NCBI RefSeq assembly: GCF_000485595.1
Contig: NW_014577308.1
Coordinates: 132,449 to 195,907 of the forward strand
Reading direction: 5' to 3'
Source: Priapulus caudatus
Lineage: Eukaryota; Priapulida; Priapulimorpha; Priapulimorphida; Priapulidae
DNA length: 63,459 nt
Both the position numbers and the translations under genes were made by a program. The first letter of the stretch is position 1. Each line of letters opens with the position of its first letter. Under the pieces are notes generated by a model that was not told where the DNA came from, did not search any database, and saw only the letters and a program-made list of their open reading frames with translations. Below are positions 1-13,600 of this stretch, in pieces.

Positions 1-2249
1 CTCAAAGAGGTGCGCTAAAAGAAAGGGGGAACATTCACTCCTTAACTTAACGACGCTTCAACGCAGCAAACGACGAGTAGTACTCGTTGGCGAACCTTGC
101 AAAACCACGACCGCCGAAACACGCAGTATACTTCGTCGCAAAAAAAAAAAAAAATAATAATAATTCATTTGGAACGTTTACTATGTGTTCCTATAGATTC
201 GTCAGGGGCTAATACGCTTAGCAATTCCAATAGCGACTAGCCGTCACTGTATAAACCCCAGTAGTTAGGATGACATAATTTATTACAATACATTACTGTT
301 GTTTGAACCGATTATTTTCGCGGAGTTTGTTTGTGACTGAGGGAATGTTTTTAGTTTTACCTCGCCAAGGGCGTTGACCGCCGATGTGTTGTGAAGTTGT
401 TTTTAATGTCTGAAGTGTGGTGTTTGATTGATAGATCACAGATGTGCCATAGATTTCGGTTTGTGGTTTTTGCATTCTGAGAGTAAGTTATGATCTATGA
501 TTATGACTGAGGCGAGTGAATTATAAATAATTTTATAGCTAGGAGGCGGAGTTGCGGGCCCCGCGGGCGTTTTTGCGCGCAACGCGAATACGCCGCCCCT
601 TTTTGTCGCACTTAGAGAGATATGGGTGGAGACGAGCGGGTCTGAAATACGCACTACGCGAAAACTTGGAGGCGCACTGGCAACCGAGCAATTGGCGGCG
701 ATGCGACGGCAGGAGGCCATCTGGCGCAAACGGCCCCCAACCCTTTTTTGGGGGGCTGCGCGGCTCAGTGGCTAAGGACGTGTAGGCGATCGTGCTACAA
801 AAACTCTCAAGAAATGCTGTCATCAGCGTCATGACGCGCTCGCTTGTGTGTGGCCGCGTACGCGGGGATGGGGACGCGGCGCTAGTGGCCGAGTATAGCC
901 GTTAGGGTCTATCACAGAGCTTTACGAAGTGTCGATACGCGCTGCACGTGGGGGTGGCCGCGGACCTACAGTGCGTATCTGCAAAGTGTTTTCAGCCAAA
1001 CCTCCTGACCCCGACGCTGCCGCTGGGAACGGCCACGTCGTCGGCTGGCGTGGGCCGGCGACGAAATGTTTTTTCCCAAACGACGAAGGAATTTACGAAG
1101 GATTTTAGGCCGCCTTAGCTTCTGATTGGCTGAATTTTTGGCAAGACTGTCAGCCTCCAGTGACTTGTAGCCAAAATCCCGCAACTTATCTACCAAAAAC
1201 TTTCCCGAGACTTTCTGTAAGTTGAGTTAGAAGCTAGTTGTTTAGCTATGTGTTCTTATAATAACACATGACGTTTCAGTGATTCAACCAAAGTGATGCA
1301 TGCGTTTCTTCAGCTTCGATTGGCTTTGGGCTGGAGAACCTTCAAGACAACGGAGGACAAACACCGTTTTGGTAAATGTTTGTTGTGGGTTTATCGACCG
1401 CTATGTCTCTATAAGATAACGTATAAGTGTTTCTGAGGTGTATGTTGCCGATGAAAGGACCACATATTTTACTCATTATTATAACATATAATTATTACTA
1501 TAATTGCAATTCTTTTGTGCAAATCTGTTATTTCATCTGTAACCTCTTAAGTTATGCAGGAGGGGTCTACCGTCGTAAAACCTTCTAGCGGCTTATAGCT
1601 TATAGCTGCGAATTTCTGCTTATGTTCGTTTGCCGGCTGCGTGCCGTTAGTTTACGTTCAGCCTGGACCTCAGCGGGTTTAAACACTAGGCTGACTACTA
1701 CGGTACTACTAAACGTACTTAGTTAGATACTACTACTGAGCCTGTCAACGAGTACGGATACGTATAGCTCTAAGGTACTGTCGCTAGCGCTAGTTATCTA
1801 TAGTTACGCTCGTAGCGTCTAAAGTAGGTAGTATACTGGTCGCTAGCCCTCGCTCTTCTCGCATCTGCGGCACGAAAGCACGACGAGTGGTAGCTACATA
1901 CGTACGTATGCAATATTAACGAGAGCCCAGACCCTCTTCATAACTTAAAATTGAGATGGAAAACTAACACTAATTTGCCCAGAAAGAATTGCAATTTCAT
2001 AGTGTATTTTATATGTTATATTAATGAGGAAAAGCATATGTTTTTCATCGGAAATATCAGAAACGAACTTATCTAGCGCCGTCATATAAACCATTACAAA
2101 TTATCTGCGTTCGATTATTGCTTCCGCAGAGCCGAGGCCTGCGGTTAACCTAGGTACGAATTCGGACACGCATCTGGGTTAGGGCAAGATAACGGGAGAC
2201 GTTTTTGGGTTAACCCAGCGTTAATTATATGGATGCAGTGACAAGGACG

Positions 2250-2281
<32 letters not shown>

Positions 2282-2691
2282 AATAGCAATTGCCAATCTT
2301 ATTATTAAATGAAATCTAAGAGCGATGAGCGGCTGAAGCCGAAGAGACTTTATAATATTATTTATTTCTCTCCCTTTTACTTGCTATCATTGAAATTATC
2401 TGTTACAAATGAATGAAAGTGCCAAAAATAAAAGAATCTGAATCGTGAGGCATGTCCAGTAATAAACATCATCCTATGCACTCACCGTCCTTTGAGCAAA
2501 CACACGCAGTCATTCACACTGCTCATTCATGCAGCCAAGTTCTCCACTCCACCACAGAGTCACCGCAGTAGACGTTAGATGAGCGCTGTCGCTCCGCGGC
2601 ACTTGTTATCTCTAATTATAATACAAGTAAATAAAATCTGGATAAAATCCACGTAGTATTGACTGTTGTGTTCCAAAATGTTTTGTTGCAG
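1..2691. other. Repeat-rich DNA upstream of the first visible exon
   Basis: I see no supportable exon here. Bases 1-50 resemble the middle of repeat family A (compare the reverse strand near 45475-45525). Bases 540-1100 are a GC-rich block of unknown origin. A poly-A run of about 29 bases lies at 2251-2279. Bases 2540-2616 match the 3' end of family A. The exons expected just before 2692, by comparison with gene 2, are not present, so gene 1's 5' part lies outside the window or is missing. Confidence 0.6.
2540..2616 (+). repeat. 3' end fragment of repeat family A
   Basis: This stretch closely matches 3947-4013, apart from a short deletion, and shares its last part (CGCTGTCGCTCCGCGGCACT) with 12905-12926. 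It is the terminal piece of a dispersed element that is seen in longer form at 3270-4015 and 12165-12930. Confidence 0.7.
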
Positions 2692-2858
2692 TGAAAAAAG
2701 GCCAGGTGATCGACACGAAATATCAAAATCACTTGTGGAAAAATTCATGAAAACGAAGCTTGGTCCACAGTTGGTGACGATAATTCTGGGACAGTTGACA
2801 GAAATGTTTGGTGACCAGTGGGAACAGAAGGCATTTGCTGTGCGCTCATCTGCAGTCG
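2692..2858 (+). CDS. Gene 1 exon 1 in window (ATP-grasp, AVRSSAVG)
   Basis: Exon bounded by TTGCAG and GTGAGT. It encodes EKRPGDRHEISKSL... to FAVRSSAVG, the first ATP-binding segment. It begins by completing a codon (1 nt) and ends after one base of a Gly codon. It has the same length (167 nt) as gene 2 exon 14. Confidence 0.9.
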
Positions 2859-5800
2859 GTGAGTCATCAAAAGTGTAATATGTATGTTGCAGTCAGTATA
2901 GCCGTGGGATGATCTGTGCGTAGCTGTGTAATATGGTGTTTCAAAACAACGTCTTTTAGCTTTCCCCTGTAAAATATAATTTTAAAAAGTTTGTATCTCA
3001 TAAAGAATTGTGTCATTCATTCATTAATTTAATTATTTTTCTAGATTAAAATATGTTGTGGTTTACTTCCTTGCAGTGTTCTTGTGTACCCTATAAAGTG
3101 TCCATTCCCCAAACTAAACGCTTGTGGCACGTTTACAATTAGAAGTCATATTGTTGTTGTTTTGTTTATATACTACAGGAGAAGATGGAAAAGAAACATC
3201 GTATGCTGGACAAATGAAAACATTCCTAGGTGTTAAAGGGTCAAACAAGGTAAAAGTAGTCTTATCCATTTTTAGCTCATCTGATGTAGTCAGATGCAGC
3301 TTGTAGAATCGCATGATCGTCCGTCCGTTCGTCCGTTCGTCCGTCTGTGCGTGTGTGCGTCAACAGTTGGGCACAAATCCTAACCGCTTGACGTACGGTC
3401 ACGATATTCGGGACGTGGGGGGGTAATTTGAAAACGAGAAAGAATTTGACTGCCGGGTTTGCTAGTAGAATCTATATACATGCCTGGATGTATGAGGCTA
3501 CAATGTCACAGTGAAATTTCAAAAGCTAAATTTGGTTGAAGAAGGTTTATGCACCTTAAATCGTATAATTTCTATGGCATTCTGTACTGTCAGTTTACAT
3601 GTAACTTATGCACTGCCGTGATGTGGTGGTGATAGTACTGTGTAGTTTTGCCTGCGTTAATTAGTTACAGGTGGCAGCTCTCTTTTTAGCCTGTAGGCTT
3701 GCGTAGGTAAATGGATGAGTGCTTACCTATTCTGTCTTGCAAATAGTTGTTGCTAACACGTACGATGGGCGCTTCCATCTTTAATCTTAAGACACTTAAA
3801 CGTACGCGCCATCTCGTGGCATCTTTCATAACGATCCCAACGAGCATTCCTTTGAGAAGGTTCCTGATACCATCCCTGTGCCTTCCACTGTTTCGGCGCG
3901 TATGTGAACACATTTGGGACTAACAGGGTTTACTAGAATCCCACCACTCCACCACAGAGTCACCGCAGTAGACGTTAGAATCTTAGATGACCGCTGTCGC
4001 TCCGCGGCACTTGTTAACATTATTAATGTAATTGTACATATGATAATGATTATAATTGTTATACATGCTTATTATAGTATGTGCACACGTAATTTTTTCC
4101 TGGTAATATAATGAATTGCTAGGTTAATCAGTCTTTTTTACCAATAATTTTTTATTTAAAATTAACTGCAACAGCTTTTATACGTTTTCTATGAAACAGT
4201 ACATTATGCACACTTAAACCTTTAGCATAATGACCTGTAATAATTAACAGAATACCATTGCACACATCCACAGATCTTCGAAGCTATCGTGAAATGCTGG
4301 GCATCTTCGTTTGCCTACCAAGTTGTGGAATACAGGAGGTCTGTTGTGCATTTCTGGTGCTCCAATTGTATTTAAATTTACTTCACTAATTATTACTTGT
4401 TTCAATGTATTTTAATCAATGGTCTACAGCAGGGGCGTAGCCAGGATTTTCAAAGTTGTAGGCACGACTATCTGAGCGGAGCGCCACCATCGGTTGGCGC
4501 GGAGCGTACAAGAAAACTTTTGGTTTTACAAACCCCCCAGATGGCCGGAAACGGCCCTTCCCGAGTGTTCATTCTGGTTCCCTGGCCTCTTGCTAACTTG
4601 AGACACCTCATTCAATATCACTTTTAAACCCAAAAAACAAACGAGTTAAAATAGTGTTACGAACGAGTTAAAATGTTAAAAAACTGACAATATCGGATCC
4701 TAGTCTTTTTCAGCGGGTAGAGTGTTGAATGAAACGGCACGCGATAGAAATGACAGCCTAGATGACAGAAGATTAGGTCACCTAATTTAGCCATATTCTT
4801 GCTACGTTCATTTCAATAGTTTTTCCTGTCTAGACTCTTAAACTCGTCCAGCAAGCTTATGGATTTGAATTATGGGTGTTGATAACTTGGCCAAAAAAAG
4901 TGTAGGCTCGGGCCTACAGTGCTACATACTGGCTACGCCCCTGTACAGTATATATTATATTATATTATATTATATTATATATATATATTATATTATATTA
5001 TATATATATATTATATTATATTATATATATATATTATATTATATATATATATATATATAGTATTGAAATTGTCACCATGGCTAAATATGTAGCTGAAATG
5101 TATCGTGTAGCACTAATTTCGTGTGTTCTAGTATAATTATATATTGGTTGTTACTGTTCTCTTCTAATGCTCACGATAATTCATCATATTCACCAGGAAC
5201 CATGGTCAGGTTATAGCAGCAGATGTGGGTGTCTGTATACAGGAGATGCTGAATGCAGATGTTGCTGGTGTACTCTTCACTAGAGATCCAGTGTCTGGCA
5301 ACCCTGGTGTCATGACCATCAATGTGTCATACGGAATTGGAGAGGTATGCCATTTATTTATGCTATTTCCATTTCTGCAATTTATATATGTGCTTTTTCA
5401 TAAGCATAATCAATCAACTTCTTTCTTTTGCTTATTGTGTTATATTGTTTTGGTAATGGTAACATTGTAAGCCTTGCCTGATATTAGTTGTTTTTGTGCT
5501 TTGTTATCATGCTTAGGCAGTTGTATCTGGAGCGACAGAGCCAGACACAATCTATCTGCAAAGAAGCTTCTCTAATAAGCTCAGCATCAAAGAGACTGTA
5601 GTGGGAAGGAAGGCAATCAAGATGGTTGTAGACAGTGGTATGTGATATAGATTCTAAATTATTTCTGTCGATATTCTGAAAACAGACTATACGTAGATAC
5701 TACACATAGATGCAGACATGGGAATTTTCCGCGGATCCGCGGATTTCAGAGTTTTTTGCGGACAACCTGGGTCATTTTTGAGAAATGTGCAAATCCGTTG

Positions 5801-7433
5801 GGATATTGGGGGTTGGGGTAGATTTGGGTGGGGACATGGGTGGATTGAACCCCCGTGTGTGTTCCGCCAACAAAAGTCGAAGCAATTGCACTGCTTATTA
5901 ATCAAGGAGAAATATAAACAATACACTGCATTCTGCATGCATGCTTAACATGGGTCAATTTGAAAAGTTAGGTATTTTGTCCTTTGTAACTTGTGAATAA
6001 TGGTACCTCCAGAAGTCATCATGCGATCTCAGAGCCTCTAAATTTCAAAATCTTCTTGGGGGAGGCCCCCCAGGAGAAGGGGGTGATCCCCTTCCACACC
6101 AACCCCCTATGGGCCCCAATGTCTTCGGTATACTGTGTTCAGAGTATTTTCAGATCAACAATTCCCATGCCTGTATATATGTTATTTAAAAACTCATTAA
6201 AAAGTCATTTTTAGTCATGATTTTTAATGAGTTCTTGCTTACTCAGAATCTGGAGGACTAGTGCAGATTGAGATGGAGAATGAAGGTGAATGTTGCCTTC
6301 ATGACAAAGTTGCACTGGAACTAGGATATGTTGGCATACAGGTTTGCTTGCATTCGTCAGCTTATTTTATACTGTCAAACACAACAAATATCCACCCGTA
6401 TCTTTTTGTCTGCTTGTTAGTGTTTGGGACACCAATCTACCAGACTTCACCCATGGTATTCAATAATGCAAAAATTATCGTTATATGCAAAAATATTCAA
6501 ATCATTGGTAAAGGGATGCATTTCATATGATTTAAAGCCATACCTTTTTAAATGCTTATGGGTTATTATGTTATTATGAACTTATATGTTATTAGGTTGA
6601 ACAGTTGTTCGCTTCGGAGCCACTAGACATCGAGTTTGCTCTGGAGGATGGTCAGATTTACCTGTTGCAGTCGCGACCAATCACATCCCTCAACATGGAA
6701 TCAGATTACGAGCTCATGCATGAACATGATGGACCATTGTTTAGTGATGATGAAATGTTTACAAATGCCAATGTTGGGTAAATAATATGGCAATTCAATC
6801 AAGCCTTTCAACTCCTCATACAGTGCTGTACATCGCTCCATTTCTTGAAGGCACTCGTTTGTATATTCAGAAGCCAGTAATTTTATATATGCATTTTTTG
6901 CTGTTGATGTAGTTGGTAGCATAAAGGCTTTATTTAAAAAAATTAATGAATATATTTTCTGATACTTCAAAGGGAGGCGATACCAGGTGTAAGTTCACCG
7001 TTATCAAATGACATTGTTGTTTCTGCATTGGCAACACCTGGACAGGTATGTTGTATATTATGAGTGTAGAAGTGCTGATTGCAATTGTAGTACATCATTC
7101 ATTTATTTGCTAGCAATCTGATTAGCTATTGGGTTTTCCTCTCAAGAGTAAGCCTAAACAAATTTCTGTACATTAATTACACAGAAAACAGTATTTTACT
7201 GAATTACAATAAATCACACCAGTGTCCAGACACTGGCCACTGAGTATAAAATGTGTGGTACAAATCGCATGTCAGTCTATTATCAAATGATAACATTTTT
7301 CAACATTTTTTTCTTCAGTACTGGCGGTCAACTATTGCAGGCTTCGGTCATCGTTCAAAGGCTGAAACAATGCTTACATCATTTTGCAGACATATTTTTA
7401 TGAATATGTTGGGGGTTAGTGTTTTTGTGTGTT

Positions 7434-7483
<50 letters not shown>

Positions 7484-7620
7484 TTTTCTCTCACTCTTTC
7501 GCGCGCTCTTTCTCTCTCGTCTCGTCTGCGCTCCGAGTCCGGCTCTGCTCCTATCACTCTTCTCTAATCATTCTCCCTCTCATCGATCTCATGCTCATCT
7601 CTCTCTCTCAGTCTCTGCGA

Positions 7621-7654
<34 letters not shown>

Positions 7655-10600
7655 GTGCTCTCTCATCGTCTGCTCTCCAGGGACACCTGCTGCTCATCTC
7701 TCTCTACGCTCTGTCTCGTCAGTCTCTCTCTCTTCCACGTCTCTGCTTCTCTCTCTCTCTCTCTCTCCTCGTTCGTTATTTACTAGCCTTAGAATACTTA
7801 CGATTTACTACGCGTAACTCAACCAACTTGATCTCAAATTGTACACAGTACATTCGCCTAGCATCGTGCGAAATCGTTTCCTCGTATACACCCGCAATCC
7901 AGAGACACAGACTAAAATGTCCCTATTATCTACTTCTGATATATATATATATATATATCAGGAGCTAATAATGACAAATTTGTCATTATTAGCTCTTGAT
8001 ATATATATGTATATATACTCTCCCTCTATAATATTGTTAAAAATCTGATGACCTGAATGATTGACTACTAGTACCCATACTCTATAACATGATTTTTATG
8101 GTTTGTGCTGTCAAGCCCCTACCACCTACTAAGCCATATACCTAGTGTATGTTTGTTAGGTTGACATGTTAAATTTATAACCGTGTCTCCTCGTAAATAT
8201 CCAACTGGAAAAAAATGATGTTAGGGTTTCAGTGTAACAGCCAGTTCAACCTGCATGTAGATATAGTCTACGTATATAGTCATATTCCTTGCAAAAATTA
8301 TATAGGGTTTTCATCTTGTGTACACTACAGGGTATGTACTACATGAACGAGTACACAATAGGGAAAAACACCAGGCAGGCAAAAGATGAAATAGAACTGG
8401 GACTGTTCATGCGTTCTCTGGGAGATGAAGTGCTTGATGTGATTCACAATCGTTACCGCACTACAAAAACGTCGTGGTATCAAAAAATGAGAGGACAGTT
8501 TTTATGTTTATATGTAAGTATAGCAGTTATTTTGTCACTCGGGAACTCTCAAGAAAGCGCGCATTTATAGCAAAGGCACGCAGGAAAAATGTTTACGTGG
8601 TTTACTCAGATTATCTATCTGGCAAACTGTTCAGTTCAGTGTCTCCCTGGTATGTGTGGGGAGAGGTTAATTAAAAGGTTAATTTTAATAACACTAAATA
8701 CACTTCATCCTCGATTTAACCATAGATTTAATGGACCAATAGAGGAGTTGGGGTGTCCAAAAATACTGATAGTCTGTTATTTCTGAATGTGGTACGCCAT
8801 AGACGTTTTTTGAGGATTTTATTTTTATTATAAAATTACCCACTATACATCCACAATCCAGTAGCCCACACACAATAAACATAATAAACACTATAATGGT
8901 TGTAAATAAAGGGTACAGTAGAGTAATTTTAGTTAACTTTCATGGTGGATACATGAACACATAGATGTTTGTTTTGTCATGATCTTATAGTGGAGACCTC
9001 AGTAAATTTAATCTAAGTCAGAGGAGCTTCGGCGCTTCCACTGTCATGCTTGTCCATTGTTCCCCCTATATTTCCAGTGCACACAAATAAATCTGAAGCA
9101 GCGAATTTTTGTCTATTGCTTCTGATGTCCGCTAAACCGGGGTCCGTTAAATCGAAGGTGAAGTGAATTTCTATTTGACAAGCTGGATTGTCATGGATAC
9201 ACAGTTCATGTGTATGTGTTTCCGTGTCATACACTTATAAGTCATAATATAGGTGGATTATATTTACATGCATGCATGTGATGGTCTCTGTACTTTGCAG
9301 GATGTACTAATAGTACAGCGCTATGTCAATGAAGGAAAGTCACTCGCAGAGAAAATCAAAGCAGATATGAGCATCACCGATCTACTCACATTCTACAATG
9401 AACTTGGAAAGGACGTAGAAGCTAATATGAATGTAAGTGTATTGCATTGTACATTGCTGTGTTTATTGTTTAGGTGGATATAATGACAGATGCACCCTTA
9501 GTTGACAATGAGTAATAAAAATTACATGCTGTTTTATTGCTTTTTTTGGTAGCATATGATCTCATTATAATCTGCAATTATTGTAGGCATGGTACTCCCA
9601 TATGCATGTCACGTACACATCTATATTTAGCTCTGGAATACTGCAAGCCATCTTAAGCGGCCAAGGTTAGTGCAATTTTGTGGTTATTCTTTGTAATATA
9701 ATTTCTGCATGCATGTTGTTAGCAGAATAATTTTTTAGCCTGAATTTATATATGCCATTGCAAATTGGCAGGGCTTTTCCCCTTACATTTTTCACATGTT
9801 TCCAAAAAATATGCCTTATTTTATATGCATAAGTTTTTAATACATGCAAACATAACTAATCTATATATTCTTTTTGCTACCTTCTGTATACCCAGCTGAA
9901 TTAAATGATTTTTAAGGCTTTGTGCTGCACAACCACACAGTATACCTAGGTAATTAGCTACATCGCCACATATAAAATTTGCGGCCACAGTAGCACCAAT
10001 TAAATGTGTAATTGGGTGTGGTGGTTTTATTACGTAACTGAATCAAGCCCTATTATCTCTTCTTGACAAGGTATATGGTGCATAGATATTCACTTATTGG
10101 ACAAGTTCTTCTCATTGATTCTGGACATATATACCCCATATTATTATTAACTATTATGATGTTAACAGGCTCTTCAGAAGATGTGGTGTCAGATCTGGCC
10201 ATGCTACTATCGAGTTGCAAAGACGTGGTCAGTGCTGACATTCCATCTGCTCTCAAAAAAATTGCACATGCTGTGATTGCTTGTGGGAAGGCCGAGTTCT
10301 TCCAAGGATTGACTTCAGAAGAAGCAGTTGAATGGCTGAGATCAGATGAGAGTGGTAATCTAAAAGAGCTATTCAATCGGTTTATTGAAGCTCATGGTCA
10401 CCGATGCATACGAGAGGTACATAGTTGAGACTTCTTGCTGATGGTCTCGTGTTTGTGTATTGTAGCATTTTCATATTAAGTACAAGTAAAATAGATATAA
10501 TGACAAAATTGTGTATATCGGTTATGAAAACTACATTGAAAGTTTTATAAAACATTGAAATTTACACTACTGTACTTGAAAGGCAAGTTTATATACACCA

Positions 10601-13600
10601 TAGGGTGTTTAAATTATTGACCTGTCATAGACTCCAAACTAAAATAATGTTGTTGTGGTCTGGAGGTGGTCTGGCATTCTTCACCTTTGCACATAGTAGA
10701 CAGTATAGTGCAGTGTATAAATTGACAAGTATATATTAAGTCAATATTTTATGAGGCGGTGTAAAGGTATCATGGAAATGTCATAATTGCATATATCTAA
10801 TAATAACATTTAGAATTGGTTGTTAATTTTTCTCATGCTCCAACAGTTTATTTACAAATATAGTGATTTATTGTATTTCTCTAAGATTGAATTATCAGAG
10901 AGACCATGGAGGATTCAACCAGTAAAAGTTGTTAAAAGTTTACAGGTAAACCAAAAGTGTAGTTTATATATATAAATTTCATTTGATTTGAAGCAAATTC
11001 TGCACATGGGTGTGTTAATCCTAGGATTTCACTCGGAGCAGCTTCTTTAATGTGACATACACATACATTGAAGGCAGATGTATTTAATGCAGAAGTACAT
11101 TGTATGAATAAATTTAATATTATGTTCAGAGTAGATTAACTGAACGTACACTAAATTGACTGGTGCTCATTTACTTTGAGATACTACTGTTCTGATACAT
11201 GTGGCTCAATGCTGTTTTATTTTAGTTTATGACGAAGTCACCAGACCAGCTGAAAGACACAAAGCCATACATGAGCGATGATGAAACCATCAACAAGTTA
11301 AAAACCCCCATAGGTTTCATCAGAAAGTATGTATACATATACCTATTCCTTGTCATCATTAATCCTTTATGTCAACGCCTTATGTATCAAAGACTTTAAA
11401 TGTTTAAGATATATGACTATAATTATCACAATAATGCTATATGTTACAAAATGTGTTAAATATGTTTAATGCACTATGTGTTAAATATAATCTTTGTTGC
11501 AATGAAATAATCTGTGTATAAAAATAAATAATAATTAAATCGTTCAACATGTTCTTATTATATATAGTTGCAGATGTTTGGCTGCATAAGAGAGTATTAC
11601 ATAAATTATACTGTAAGTAATTACCACGATACTGTATTAAATATTTACATGCTTGTTTTTGGCAGAAAACTTCTACAATACGTGTTGCCAATAGCAAAGA
11701 GAAATGTGGGTATGAGAGAAATGACTAAAAGCAGTGTCATAAAAAGCATTGACTATATGCGCCAAGTGATTGATAGACTGGCTGAACTGCTAGTGCAAGA
11801 GGTATGTTGTATATTTTCCACTGATTGCAAATAATTGAAGCGTAAATAATTTTGATTGTTACCATGATTATTTCTATTTAAATTCCAGGGCTACCTTCCT
11901 GACAAAGAACTGATATACTACTTCACCTATGGCGAGATTGAAAAGTTGATCATCTCTCGTTCAGCCAAACTGATCATCAAGTTAGTAAAATTATATAAAA
12001 AAAAGTATCAAAGACCCGATTTGGTTTGATCTGGTGTTGCAGGCTGTGGGCTATCATAATATCTCCAGCCCAGTCAGCAATGTGTTTGCACCTATTATTT
12101 CTCCATTAAAGATTGACTAAGAACCTAAGTGAGGTTCAGCAACATCTGCATATTTCATGCATGATTTTTAGCTCAGCTGACGAAGTCAGATGCAGCTTGT
12201 AGAATCGCATGATTGTCCGTGCGTCCGTGCGTCCGTCAACAGTTGGGCACAAATCTTAACCGCTCGACGTACGGTCTTGATATTTGGGACGTCGGGGGGG
12301 ATTGCGAAAAGGACTCGGGATGTCGAATTTGGGGGGTCAAGGGTCAAAGGTCAAGGTGTGTCAATGGAGGGGGAATATCTCCCCCTTAACTTAAGGTATA
12401 GGAGGAAATACGGAATTGCGGTACAAATCTCAACGGCTTGACCTACGCTCTTAATATTCGATGTATAGTGTTATGGGGAGGAAACCAATCACCAGCGCGA
12501 AATTGGAGGTCACAGGTCAAAGGGCAGTGGGGGAAAGGTCAGACATCAGACATTTTCTGAGGACATGGTCTAACAGACCGAGTGCAAAACTTTTTTGTTT
12601 CAGCGGTGACCTAGCCTTTTTATGGCTTTATTGAAAGGACCATGAAATGTGCTTTCTGCTGACGTGCGAAGAGTAAGTGTCTGATAACCTTTTGACCCTC
12701 AAGAGGCGGGGTAAACACGGATTTGTTGACTGTTAACAAAGGACTAAACTGCTTTTGCTATTAGAGCCCCCTCCACCCGGCTCTGTATTAGTAGTATCCT
12801 AGATATATATGCCCTGAGCGGGAACGCGGTGGCGGGAGGGCGCACTTGATTCGGTTGCCAGTAAGTTTATCAGAAGAATACCCTGCTACAGCACACGTCA
12901 GTTGAGCGCTGTCGCTCCGCGGCACTTGTTACTATTCCTTGCGAAAATGACAGCTCTGGTAAACAAATGTCTTTATTATACAGGAATCATGTACAGATGT
13001 TTGTGCATACAGGAGCACCATGAAGAGAATATCATTAATGCAGGGATGGGAATCTTCCGCGGATCCGCGGAAATCTGCGGATTTCACAGTCCCAGGGTCG
13101 ATTTTGTGAAACGTCTAAATCTGTTGAGAAAATTTTAGGGGGGGTGGTGGTTAGAATAGGCGCGTTCACACACAAGAAAAACCGCGCTGCTCATCCCGCT
13201 AATAGCGGAGATAATTGTGTCGTTGTTCACACAGGCGAATATCTCGCTAATCGCCGCGGTGCAAATATCACGCCGCGGTGCAAATAAGCGAGCTGATTCC
13301 AAATTAGTGCAGTCGGAAGTGTTCTTTGCAGCGCGCTATTTTGAGCGCGATTTAGTGAGCTAATTGCGTTCACACTTGTAAAAAGCTCAGTTTTTCGAGC
13401 GGGCTGCAAAAACCGGGTTTTGCAGCCCGCTAATTCGCACCAGTGTGAACGCACCTAATGTACACATTTTCATTTTACAGTCCAACAGTACCTTCATTTA
13501 ATAACATTGTAATATACAGCAGGCTGTAACATTGTAATCCCATTATGCAATGATCTATTTGCAAGCGCCAGCATAAATGTGATGTGTATTATACATTGTA

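Noticed and set aside
755-800. Possible tRNA-like A box (GGCTCAGTGGCTAAGGACG)
   Set aside because: No B box or cloverleaf could be found downstream, so neither a tRNA nor a SINE is supported.
552-832. GC-rich open frames on both strands near the left edge
   Set aside because: No recognisable domain, and opposite-strand frames of similar length show that the openness comes from base composition.
7253-7968. Long open frames rich in Ser and Leu
   Set aside because: They are translations of the CT microsatellite and flanking repeat, overlap in all frames, and exon 9 of gene 1 ends inside them.
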